This document shows, one piece after another, positions 48,885 through 60,356 of a stretch of 64,000 nucleotides of DNA. A model generated the notes under the pieces. The model saw nothing but the letters and a program-made list of their open reading frames with translations, had not been told where the DNA came from and searched no databases. A program made the position numbers and the translations under genes. Position 1 is the first letter of the stretch, and every line of letters starts with the position of its first letter. The DNA is from Pampus argenteus (taxonomy: Eukaryota > Chordata > Actinopteri > Scombriformes > Stromateidae), in contig CM072878.1 in assembly GCA_036937835.1 (NCBI GenBank), positions 18,270,501 through 18,334,500 on the forward strand, written 5' to 3'.

Positions 48885-51800
48885 CTGCCATAGTAACCAC
48901 TCACCATCTTGCGTGTCTCTGTCACGTCGGCGGGGGCTCGGGGTGTCCGCTGCCCTGCTCTGCAGCTCCCGAAGCAGGGCGTCAGTGGAGAACAACCTGC
49001 AGCGTGACGGTAAAGATGCTTCTACCTCCAAAAACTTCCAAACTATTTCTGATGGGCATCAATGACTGATAACAATTAATAAATGAGTTGTTATCATCAG
49101 CTCACTTTGCTCTCTGAACTCTAAGACTCACTTATGACAAATATCACACCTTAACATACCAATTAATGCCCATCGTTTCGACGGGCCACACAGGGAAATT
49201 TGAGCCTCAACCATCCACAAGAGAAAAGTGCAAGAGGGGCAAAATATATAAATAAACTAGTACAACTGAGTCAACACTCTACATATATCGTGGAGAGTCC
49301 GGGGAGTTGGAAAACAAACGGTGAAAGCACGTACGGCTTCACGTGAGATTTATCACACGATGGCGTGTAGCTTCACTAACTACTTCCTCTGTGGCTCTTA
49401 GCCGCCTCCGGGGAATACTGCTGCCATGTCTCATCGCCCTCCTCTGGAGCCACCATCTCACCGTGACATCAGCGCCACGCCCCCACCCCTCGCCCACGCC
49501 CACACCCAGCGCTGCCACTGAAAATACAACAACCTCCAACCGGATCCAAAAAGAGAACGTCTGGTTACGTGTCAGCTCTGTGCGACAGCGCACCCACGCT
49601 TCTCTCCGGGAGTCTCATCGTGATTTCTGTGGAAACCAAACGTGTCTGTGTCAGGGTTGAATCACGAGAAGAAGAAAAAAAAAAAACAACAACAAGGAGG
49701 GAAAAAATAAACTGTTAAGCATCACACTTGGGTCATCAGGGATATAATTTCATGTTTATTGTGCTCATGCATCTGTTTCTTTGCTTTTACATCATCAATA
49801 TTTCTACTGTCATCATCAGCAGCATCAGTATGCTGCTACTGTGGTGCCTCCAGCCAGTGCAGCCAGACAGAGGAAAGGCCCCAGCCTGACTCTGCAATGC
49901 TGTATTGAGCTCTTATGCCGTCACTGACCCGAAACAAACTCCCTCAAGACTCTGTGCCTAGATGCAGCCAAGGCGGCAGTAACTTCAAAGCATGGCGGTC
50001 ACTGAGGCCTGACCGCCTTCATTACCCAATCACATTTACTAATACTTATTCTAACCAGAAGAAGATAATATCTCTTCTCTTTGCCAAACTCAATATCACA
50101 GACGGAGGGCTGACCGCTCTCTCTCTCTCTGGCCGCCTCATTTCAAACGCCATGAACTGAACTGCATCTCAAGTGACCGCCGATGACACCGCGCGACCGT
50201 CTCCGGCCGAGCGAGGCAGCAACTCTCACAAAGTCACGAGGAGGGAGGGGAAAAAGAAAATCGCCTCAGTCCATTTTTCAGGCATCTCTCTCCACTTTAG
50301 GTCATGATGAGAATATATTCCTCAGGGGAAATCTCACCATTCCTAATTATGTCAATTCAATGGATTATAGCATTCATTTTGTGTCATTAACTATTGCCAT
50401 TCTTCCATCTATTATTCAATAATTAATGCCCGGACAGTCATCATGATCCCCGAAGGGCCGACACCCAGGCCTGGACGGGAGACTCAATCAAACCAATCAT
50501 GGCTAATTATATCCACCCCGCCATCATGGACTCCCCCAACCCTGGTGTTACTGAGATTCAAATTAAACCATATCATAAGCAAAAAAAATAGGACCTCAGA
50601 TCTCCGTCCCCGGGTTCAGGCTGGCAGCGACATGTGTCTCAGGTTGGGGGGGGGGGGTCATCGTGCTGCATTATTAAGGGACAGCCGGAGGTTGTTCCCA
50701 TAATTTTCAGCCTCTCATGACTGATCAGCGACTCTCTCTTCACCCTTCAGCCCGTGTACATCAGCAAGTCGTGCAGCCATCAATCAATGACACCCTCGCC
50801 CTATGAAGAGATCAGCGACCAGCTTGCCCTGATTAGAGCAGTTTCGGTGTCATCTATAATCTCCGTCTCTCTCTCTCTCTTACTCTCCGCCATATGCACA
50901 GAAACGAGTGTATGTGCCCGGACACACATGCGTGTACAAACGCAAACTCTCAAAGACACCAAATTTAGGGCAACAGTTACTCTCTTTGCATCCTAATGTA
51001 GCAGCAGAGACGTCCCTCAGAATTAATGCAGTCCTTTGTCCTTTTAGGTACAGTACGGGGACGAGGAAAAGGCAAACTACACTTTAACCAGATTGAAAGC
51101 TCCCCGGCTTCATTTTGAGAGAAGCACGAATCTTTGACATTGGGAAATATTTTAGGGGGGAATCATTTATATGCCGGACTCCTCTCGCGCCCTTTCTCCA
51201 CCTCGTGTTTTTGTTATGGGAGGATTTGCTCTCCTCTGGAAATAATCCGCAACGGCTCCTCAGTTCCTGCAGCGTTAGAGCGATAGGGTGCTGAGCATTA
51301 TCTCAAAGTCCCACCTTCCCTCTAGGCCAGGTGTGCAGGTGTAATTTACAGTGTCCCTGTTAACCTGCTTGCTTGTTTTCATCAAGCTCATCGGCCACGC
51401 GTAAGTGGTGTGCCTCGGAAATTAAAGAGCAGCTTGGCCTGATTCCTCAAATAACTGAAATTGCTCAGCTGGTGCTTAATTTGTGACACAGGAAGGATCC
51501 AGCATGGGGATAGTGGGAGCCTATGTGTTCAAATAGGATATCGTTGCTTTATTATTATTATTATTATTATAGGCTGAACACATCTACTGTATAAAAAGCT
51601 AAAATGCTGCTGAATGACTGCAGCTTTCATACTGTATTCATACATCAGTCAAAATGTCTCCTCTGATCAACCATGAAGCCAGACAGTCTACACGTGGAGC
51701 CCGTTACAGGTGTCCCTACTGAATAAAACATCCCACCTGCATCTCATTAACTCACATATGTATTAACCTTTTCCGTGTTAATCGTGACATTGTTCATTTT

Positions 51801-52212
51801 TAATAACATGCATATTAAGTCAGGAAGGTGTCATGACTTTGCACCTTCCAGGAGTTAAAGAGGAGATTTACTTCCAGATCCAAAGAATGAAGCTTTTAAA
51901 CATTCATTAACGCACATCGAACCTGCTGCAAACAGTGAAGTGGTTTGTTGTTTACCTCCAACAGGCTGCATCATAACTTAACACTGAATTCACTTCATCA
52001 CTTTGGTTTCCACTGACATCCTGGCTTTGCTTTTTGCAGCAGTGAGACGTCTTGATATTTTGAAGCTGCCCTGAGCTGGAGGACCTTGCCTTTAAATGTG
52101 ATATCATGTGACAAGCCTCTCATGAGGCCAGCAGGGCCTTGCAGCGACTGGTGCTGTTGCATGCAGCTTCATGATCGGCTGAAATCAAGAAGCTTCAGCT
52201 CCTCACTAAACG

Positions 52213-52215
<3 letters not shown>

Positions 52216-52258
<43 letters not shown>
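52216..52258. repeat. (CA)n microsatellite
   Basis: About 21 copies. Two more (CA)n arrays follow at 52621-52663 and about 52777-52809. Confidence 0.96.
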
Positions 52259-52260
<2 letters not shown>

Positions 52261-52617
52261 ACAAGTGGATAAAATACATACTTTTACAGGCAACATAAAA
52301 ACTTACCATCCTCTTAAAGTTTTATGTCTGTAGGCTTATTTTGGACCTTATGGAAATAATATGCTGTGAAGCGAAGGCTCATAAATGGTATATGTCAGGG
52401 TCATTCGCTGTGATGATGTTGAAGTTTACTGGTACTGTAACAAGCATTAAATCTAATACGGGTGCATGAATAATAAAAATAAATAAATAAATATTAATAA
52501 TAATAATAAATCACAGGATGTAAAATGTGAGCAGCACAATCAGCCTGTGAGGATGTAAAAACAAAAGCCACCTTCTTCCTTCCTCAAATCTGCTAAACCT
52601 TCAATGCATTAACCCCC

Positions 52618-52664
<47 letters not shown>

Positions 52665-52775
52665 CCCCCCACCCCTTCTCTTGTCTAATCCTGCCCCAGT
52701 GCCCCAATTCACCTTCCAACACCCCATTAATAACTTATTCTCTCTATCATAAAACTCAGGAGATCATCCAGCTGG

Positions 52776-52811
<36 letters not shown>

Positions 52812-53012
52812 CAACAGTCCCATCCCGCTCAGATTTCTCTGAAACACCGCACATTAGCATTTAAATCCCCTCATAACCGTATCATTGTGTAGCAGATAGA
52901 GGCAGCAGATCTTCATTCATCAGTCTTAATCTATCTGCTCCTTGTTCTCTGACTCGAAGCTTAAACCGCAAAGTGGCTGCGCATTTTTCCTCCAAACCTG
53001 GGGTCACCAGCA

Positions 53013-53128
53013 GGGCCAGAGAGGGGCCAGAGAGGGGCCCAGAGAGGGGCCCAGAGAGGGGCCAGAGAGGGGCCCAGAGAGGGGGCCAGAGAGGGGCCCA
53101 GAGAGGGGCCAGAGAGGGGCCCGAGAGG
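53013..53128. repeat. GC-rich minisatellite, 11-12 bp unit
   Basis: About ten copies of CCAGAGAGGGG alternating with the 12-bp form CCCAGAGAGGGG. The G-runs on one strand could form G-quadruplexes. The open frames it creates on both strands are repeat artefacts. Confidence 0.9.
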
Positions 53129-53377
53129 AACCCTGAACCCCGACACACACATCAACACTGTCAACCGGTCCAACGAGGGGGGGGGGGGCTAACATATCAC
53201 TGATCTAACATAAAGCCTGTCGCCAAGGTTACATCAACTTGTGTTGACAAATATATTATAAAAATAAATAAATAAATAAACAAAAGAGAGAGAGAAAAAA
53301 AAGTTGAGAATGAAAGAAAAGTTTGAATTGTGCATATGGATTAAGAACATTATTTAATCTCTCACATGTGTGTCTGG

Positions 53378-53412
53378 TCATACATGATCATACATGATCA
53401 TACATGATCATC
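53378..53412. repeat. Short tandem repeat, 10-bp unit
   Basis: TACATGATCA repeated three times plus flanking partial copies, at the left edge of the CpG-rich patch. Confidence 0.85.
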
Positions 53413-53880
53413 AGCGGAGCATCAGTGAACGCGGCCTGCACCGGATCACACATCAGATCAGCTCATGAATGCGCATTTCCATCCAACGCGTTTCTACTCA
53501 TGTTAAAAAAAAAGAAGAAGAAGAAACTGCCCCGGACGCGCGCTCGGACGCACGCACGCACACACACACACACACACACACACAGACAGGAGCAGAGCTC
53601 ATGAATGTGCATCTCAACTCTGTGAATGTCACCGACAGGACAGCAGACATGAGGACGCGCTCACCTTTTATCACACGCTGCGATCAAGTCCTGAAACGCG
53701 TCTCGCTCCACGCGCTGCTCCGCGAGCTCTCACCTTCCGTCAAACAGCATCGTATCCCACTGCAGAGCCGCCGCCGACGCTGTCCTCCCCTCTCCTCCCC
53801 TCTCCTCTCCCCTCCTCTCTCCTCCTCCTCCCTCCCAGATTGATTCACCCTTTCCAAGCTGCGCTGCTTCGGCTCGTAAC
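53400..53880 (-). promoter_or_regulatory. CpG-rich patch, possible distal promoter and noncoding first exon
   Basis: CpG is unusually dense for this window (for example cggacgcgcgctcgg, ctccgcgagctc, gccgccgccgac). On the minus strand a consensus donor, GACGGAAG|gtgagag, sits at 53733/53734 and another, AAAG|gtgagcg, near 53665. This fits a minus-strand 5' UTR exon starting in the 53734-53880 region. Lrrc4b is the next minus-strand gene downstream, about 18.7 kb away. The assignment is an inference. Confidence 0.35.
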
Positions 53881-54219
53881 GACGATCGTCTCGGAAATCT
53901 TCAGGTGGATGAAGCGTCGCTGTGATGACATGTTTACCAAACAACTATTTATTGATTATTTGTGTTCTTATATTTCACCAATGACTCAATCTGCAGACTG
54001 ATCCCTCGCTTCAATTAATAATAACCAGAAATGAGATGATAATAATAAATAAAACATATTTGTAATAAATATTAGAATCAACAAAACTAAATAATGTTGA
54101 TTTGTTTTGTTTTTTTCTTTATTTCACATCCACACACGTGTCCATACGGTCATATATCTCTATAATATAATGATGGTGGTGTTTACAGCTTGTTACAGGG
54201 AACATTTGCTGCTTGGCCG

Positions 54220-54233
54220 GTTGCCTTGGCAAC
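54220..54233. promoter_or_regulatory. RFX X-box motif, near-perfect palindrome
   Basis: GTTGCCTTGGCAAC is a full consensus match with six-base inverted arms. It lies about 350 bases from the CpG-rich patch and directly next to a (CA)n tract. Confidence 0.45.
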
Positions 54234-54234
54234 G

Positions 54235-54236
<2 letters not shown>

Positions 54237-54287
<51 letters not shown>

Positions 54288-54293
54288 ACACAC
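54237..54293. repeat. (CA)n microsatellite
   Basis: About 28 copies with one CAGA interruption, immediately after the X-box at 54220. Confidence 0.96.
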
Positions 54294-54352
54294 TGCTGAG
54301 CCCCACCTGTACAGCACTGCCTCATTGGACTTGCCTGCCACTGCGGCTGCCA

Positions 54353-54390
54353 TCATATATATATTTATATATTTATATATATTTATATAT
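54353..54390. repeat. AT-rich tandem tract
   Basis: Repeats of TATATATTTATATATTTATA type in a 38-bp run. Confidence 0.85.
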
Positions 54391-54729
54391 AGCATGTATA
54401 GGCTACAGGTATATTGATTGACATGCTGAGATGGAGCCAGAGGACTGATTCAGTTTGTTTGTTTGTTTGTTTCACAGAATTTCTCCCTTAAAGAATGTGA
54501 GATTGATCTCATGTGAGAGCAGTTTAAGAAGACACTCTCCTGGGATAAAGGGGGAGAAAGGGGGGAGACGGGTGAGGTTTAAGGTCAGGTTAAGGTTACA
54601 GGTCAGGTCAGGGTTGAGCTGTCAATCACCTCAGCAGGATATTAACATGAAGACTTATCTGAGAGAGAGTGGGTGGGCGGGTGAGTGTGTCCATCAGATA
54701 GAAGGGAAAGAGGAGGGAGGTAGAGAGTG

Positions 54730-54780
<51 letters not shown>
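54730..54780. repeat. (TG)n microsatellite
   Basis: About 25 uninterrupted TG copies. Confidence 0.97.
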
Positions 54781-54781
<1 letters not shown>

Positions 54782-55033
54782 TTCAGACGGGTGATTAGTG
54801 CTGGATTGATAACGTTCTATATCGAGACTCAGAGGATCGCTGTTTCTCACATCCTTGCACCTCAAAGCCAGCTCTCCATCAGAGGCACGTGTTCTCACAC
54901 ACACTCCACACACACAAACACACTACACACTACACACACACACACACATGTTTTAGATGGGAAACACGGTAACGACTGACCGCTACATATATATGATGCA
55001 GCAACAGGGTGGCCAACCTGTTTCTGATTCAAC

Positions 55034-55039
55034 ACCCCC

Positions 55040-55071
<32 letters not shown>

Positions 55072-55400
55072 TTATGTAATTTCTCTTCAATTTCTCATTT
55101 CCCCCAACACACACACACTCCCTCCCTCCCCCCTCCACCCCCCCTCTCCCTCTCTGCAGTGAGGGTCACACAGTGTCCAGTGTCTGTGATTCCAACATCT
55201 TTCACTCGGTGCTTTTGCATTGCGTCGCTCCTTCCTCTCTCTCCCCTCTCCTCCCCTGCTGCCTCCCTCCCTCCCTCCCTCTCTCTCTCTATTAAATTTC
55301 CAGTCACACAACAGTGCAGTGGATATCCCTCCCTCTCTCTAACTCTCCCTCCCTCCCTCCCTCCCTCCCTCTCACATACATACCTCAGTAGTCTGAGGAG
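55034..55400. repeat. Poly-C, (AC)n and CT-rich low-complexity tract
   Basis: A run of about 23 C at 55034-55056, then (AC)n, then CCCT repeats at about 55264-55290 and 55346-55372. Open frames here are compositional artefacts. Confidence 0.9.
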
Positions 55401-57689
55401 GTGTTGTCGTCCTCCTGGATCTCTCCCTATCGTTCGCTCCTGATATTGACTGTTCTCGCCCTCCTTTACTTTGAACCTCTCAATTTCACTCACTCTTGAT
55501 ACAAAGCTGCTCTCTTTTCACCTCCAGTTGTCTCATCTCCTCCCTTTCTCCTCCCTTCTTTGCCACATTATTTAAAAGAGCCCCCTCACATTTCCTCTTC
55601 TTCCTCCCCAACCCACTCTGTCTGTATCTCTGTGCTGCAGTGTCTGCTCAGGCTATACGGTGAGGAGTATAACCTCCCCCTCCCTCCCTCACTGTGGTGG
55701 GTGTGCAGGGCTCGCTCCATCAGGCCAGCCTTTAACTGACTGATTGAGTGGACACCACAGGCCGATAAATGAATAAAGATGGGAGCCACTGTGAGGATTA
55801 ATGCGCCGCATATGAAGACAGAAAGCTCGCCATCTAGTATTTCTGCAGCTCTCTCCTCCTGTGCTCTGCTGCGTGTTGCTGTGCTGGCACATCGGTTGAG
55901 AGACGTGCAGCCGCTCCCTTTGCCCTGAGTTATGTTCAGGGCCTGTGGCCTCGGCGGCAGTCGCTGCGCCGGGGTGAAACCTCTGCCATGGCCATGCTGT
56001 GCTGTGAAGAAGTGGAGCAGATACGCTAGTGGCGTTAAGAAAACACCGCCTGGCTTTCTGCATCTTCCCCCCCTTCCTTCCTCACATGCCATCTCAAGCC
56101 TGAACTCTCCACAGCCTCAGAGGCCTTAACTGAACCCTGATCCGTATCTGATGGTGAAACAGCACGCCACCGGCTGCAGAGATTCCAACCTGCGTGATAC
56201 CAAATTGAACATTCGGGCTGTCGTGACTTGCAGGCGAGGCTTGAGCGCTCCGACGCTCATGCTTTTCTTCACCCTGAAACTCTGTGTTTTCATCCAGGAA
56301 GAGAGAGAAGAATCTCTTTTAAACACGGAGGTAACCAAGCTTATATCTCCGCCACTGAAGCCAATACTCCTCCCTTATCAGAAACAGCACTATCTGGCAA
56401 CTGCATCCATTACGGCCGATAGTGCCATTGATCTTCCCACACCCAGGCCAAGTGGACCTCAACCACAAGGCCCCCGAAGACAAATCCAATTTTAGGTGTT
56501 ATATGCTCCTCCAACCTGCACCCTCCCTCCTCCACCTCCTCCTTACATGTGCAGCCTAAACTCATCTACAACCACGAGCATCACAACACATTCACTCTCC
56601 GTATGATGAGGCTTAATAATAAGACTGTCTCTCCTGGTCCTCCATCGCTCGCTCCTGTCAAAAAAAAAAACCAAACTCTGCCCCCAGGCCTATAAACCCC
56701 ATTATGCTGAGCAGCACTTCTGCCAACAGGCTGCATAATGTTCATCTCTAGGCCAGAGTCTCTCGTCTAACTGGCCCTTAAACTGGTCCACAGGCTGCTC
56801 TCACGGTGACAACAGGGACAGACAACAAGCTAAATGCCACACAGGAACAGGAAGCTTTTAATTTTAGGCCACTGCGGCTCTGACCCGGGATGTAATGGGT
56901 AAGGTTAAGTGCCCTTAATGTGTTTGATCGCGTTCTTTTAATGCAATGTCATAAATCTATATGAGGCATATTAAAGATAAAATATCCATAGTCTGTTTCA
57001 TATTAAGAGGTGCAATGAATTATGGGAGTTATGTGAAACCTGCAACTTTAACAACTTTGAATATTTAAGTATTAGAAATAGCAGAATGACTGTTGCTTTA
57101 TTACATTTTGGTCTTCAGAGACGATTGGTCACTATAAGGAATCTATATATCTATCTATAGGAATCAATATTTCAACCCTTCAGACGTATCCAGGTTCCAT
57201 CTTATAAACCTACCGTATAGGTTTGTGTTTCATCATGTTATCTATACTAATGGATGTAGTTTGCAGTGTTTTCTCTTTTTTTTGACATTTCTAAACACAC
57301 CTGACCACATGAATTCCCTTTTTAAATATGAGAAAATTATCTTATCCCAACATTGTGACATTTTTTTTTTTAACAATTTCTACCCCATAATGCAACTCGA
57401 CATTTGCCCAGTTCATTTTACAGGCTTCCTCAAACTTAAGCATTGACTGTGTTGACTTCACCTGTTGAATCTGGGAACACCTAAAAATAAGAATAAAATC
57501 ATTCAACACTTTTCACAGGACTGAGTAAACTGAACTTGATGTGTAAACTTGGTGAAATGCCCCTTTAAGCTTCTCTTTTCAGAAAAAAGCAGCACTTTGA
57601 CTCGACTCTCAACACTACAAGGATCCTGTTCTCATAAGTCACATTTTCTACAAATTAAGTTTAAAATATAAAGGTCTCATATTTGCGAG

Positions 57690-58283
57690 TTGAGAGAACG
57701 TCGCTTTTTTCTCGCCGTACGAGGCCCGTATTCCCACCGTAACCTCCACCCGTCCTGGACTACAGCCGGTCCATCAGCTCTGCTCCTGTCAACACAGTCT
57801 CTGGTACCAGCTACACCTTGTGCCAGCACATGGTGTTCAATAGCTCAGAAGTCTAAACCATCACCTGTGTTCAGAACAGTCTCTTCCACCTTGAGGCTTC
57901 TCTATTGTTGCTCCTGTGAGTGTTGGACGTTCCCCAAGCAGAAGTACGGAGACTTCAAGTCGCTCCAAGAACGTCAAGTACTTCCAACCGCAGCTTCGAG
58001 CAAAAGCACACGAACAGTCCGACTTCTTCTCAATAACACAAAGTCGCATTGGGGGCAACTTTCTCTTTATCCGTGGAAAACATCCAACTCAGTGGTGTCT
58101 AGCCAGGGGCTTGTGAGTATTCCCACTCTTGGCTCCAACACCTTCACGTCTGAGGCAGATTATCCTCTTTGTGTTGGGAGCGAGCTGCAGCCCAAAGTGA
58201 AGAAGGGTTCGAGCATTGGGAGAGGAGACAGACGGGGAACGACATGCAACAAAAGCCTACTGCTGGAATTGAGCCGTCCGTGA
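57690..58283 (+). other. Unrecognised 197-codon open frame beside the Tc1-like remnant
   Basis: An ATG-initiated frame without stops. The predicted product is Ser/Thr-rich with no domain I recognise, and the opposite strand is also fairly open (57861-58058). There is no clear splice context or promoter. It may be transposon-derived DNA linked to the remnant at 58290-58510. I do not call it a gene. Confidence 0.25.
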
Positions 58284-58289
58284 CGTGAC

Positions 58290-58510
58290 GAGTCTTCAAC
58301 AGTAGGATACTGGGCCATCAAAACTTCAACCAACGAAGGCGACTGGTTGAGGAATTGATTTCCCATCCTGTTGTGATTTCTTCAGTGCTGATGAGAAACG
58401 GCTCTTTAGGACGCCGGCTGTATGTTTGTGGTCATTGTCATGCTGCAGAATAAGTTTGGGGCAGATCAGATGGATGATGAGTGCCTAAAACTTTTGCACA
58501 ATACTGCATA
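58290..58510 (-). pseudogene. Tc1/mariner-like transposase remnant
   Basis: On the minus strand 58416-58448 encodes LQHDNDHKHTA, which resembles the DND-K-H-T catalytic block of Tc1 transposases. The frame runs about 45 codons and then meets stops. Just upstream on that strand, CAGTATTGTGCAAAAGTTTT (58490-58509) resembles a Tc1 terminal inverted repeat. That places an element end next to an internal protein segment, so the copy is deleted or rearranged and not functional. Confidence 0.55.
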
Positions 58511-59783
58511 TAAAACATCCAATAAAGGTAATAACTGATCTAATGTACTTCGTAGGGAATATTTCTTTGTCAACGTACATACCCAGTGGGTTTTTATTAA
58601 AATTAACTGCATTTTAAAGCATTAAGGATTTCTACGAGTTTTCAGAAAATCTGATTTTTCTTCTTTAATATGTAAATGTATGCAGCAAAGCCCTTAAAAA
58701 TCTAATTGGATCATGGTCCTTTGGTGGAACCACAGGTTGTATTTATTGAGTTTCTTAGTTGTATTTTCTGCAGTTACTATATGAGGGAGAAAAAAAATGC
58801 AGAAACACTATACAGACATACAGTATCACCGTGACATGTCCATGACACCAGCTACCATAGCGGAGAAATACAATGGATCCATAATATTTCTTATGTGTGT
58901 GTCATATAAATAGCATCAAAATGATGAAGCTGGTCTGTTTAAAGGAAAAAAAGATAAAATGACTCTTTTTAAAACGTATGATTCGTTAAATATTGATTTT
59001 TTTAAATTTTTTTTTAAGTGATGTTTGCCAAATGACCGTAATAATTTAAGGTCAGTTTAGTCACCAATTTATTTACCACTACAGTTCATCATATGGACCC
59101 GTGAAGACTTTTACTGTTAATAAAAGAGATACTGAAAAACTTATGAGCTCAGACAGGCGCTAATAGCTCAATGGTGAGATAGACAGTTAGATGGGGGAGG
59201 TGGGGGAGGAGGGGGTGAAGCTAAGCCAGGCTCGGCGGGGCTGGGCCAGTGATTAAGGGATGGGAGGGATGAACAGCAGCCACTGAGGGACTAGTGTCTA
59301 TCTCTGTGAGTCCATGTGAAAGCGGGGCTGAGGAAAAAAGCTCAGAAACAAGAACCCACTGTCACGGTATCTTAGCAACCGTCTCTGTCTCCCAGGTGAC
59401 AGGGACTGACATCATTTCCTGTTGGTATGTGTCAGTGTTTGTCGGTGTGCGGGGCTTTACTTGAATGCATCGTGTGTGTGTGTGTGTGTGTGCCATGTGT
59501 GCATGCGGTCAGCCTGATTGTGCGATATGCCAGTGGAAACGTGGCCAACTGATACCATCTGGTAGGACTACTTGGCACAAGGGGACTCTCTCTATGGTTT
59601 CACAACATATTGGAGTAGTTAAAATTAACACTGTGACACTATTTGGCAGAAAAAGACACTGAAGCATCTATTACTGTGTCTATTTCAGTCTCCCTCTCAC
59701 CTTAAGGGTCCAAGCTGCAGTCACACGAGCGGAGGCATCAAAAGCAAAACCCCTCGACAATGATCAACAACTGCTCCTTAACT

Positions 59784-59789
59784 TTTATT
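59784..59789 (-). terminator. Candidate polyadenylation signal of med25
   Basis: AATAAA on the minus strand, about 465 bases after the med25 stop codon. It is the first consensus hexamer I noticed downstream. No transcript support is available. Confidence 0.4.
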
Positions 59790-60252
59790 TATCCTCATAA
59801 AACGACTTCATCAATAATTAAAAAAAAAAAAAAAGAAAAAAGAAATCTAACATAAAAAGTAAAATCTCAATTAAAAAGGGGAAAAAATGAACATTGTTTG
59901 CAGATTACAATGATAAAATATAAAACTTATTGAAGTGTAGAGTTGCTCGATGCATAACATGATTCGACGGGTTCGGCTTCATCCGGTGCGCAGCGCGGAG
60001 GATTAGCACGCTGTCGGTTTGACCGTTTACATGAAAAACTAATGCTCGCATTGTCTGCCCCTAATTAACTTCAGCTGCTCAGTCCCATATTAAAAAAAAA
60101 ATAAAAATCTACTCATGATTCTTTCCTTAATTATGTTGAACATTTGCAGCAGTAAAGCAACGGAGCGGATGTGTGTGTGTGTGTGTGTCCAAACGGGAAA
60201 ATAGCTGCCAAGATTCAACTAAAATCCCCGTTTCTGAGTCCACAGAGCTCAA

Positions 60253-60356
60253 TCAGATCAGGTCCATGAGGATTTCATCCTCCATGACGCTGGAGACTTG
60301 AGGCATCCCAGGCTGCGGTACCGCTCCTCTCTGACCTCCGGACATCAGCATCTGAC
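60253..60356 (-). CDS. med25: med25 terminal coding exon
   Basis: It starts with two bases of the split Gly codon, then encodes QMLMSGGQRGAVPQPGMPQV and SSVMEDEILMDLI, then TGA at 60253-60255. The acidic, hydrophobic end is the strongest match to MED25. Confidence 0.92.

Noticed and set aside
55009..55493. Overlapping 144- and 132-codon frames
   Set aside because: They derive from the poly-C, (AC)n and CT-rich tract on both strands.
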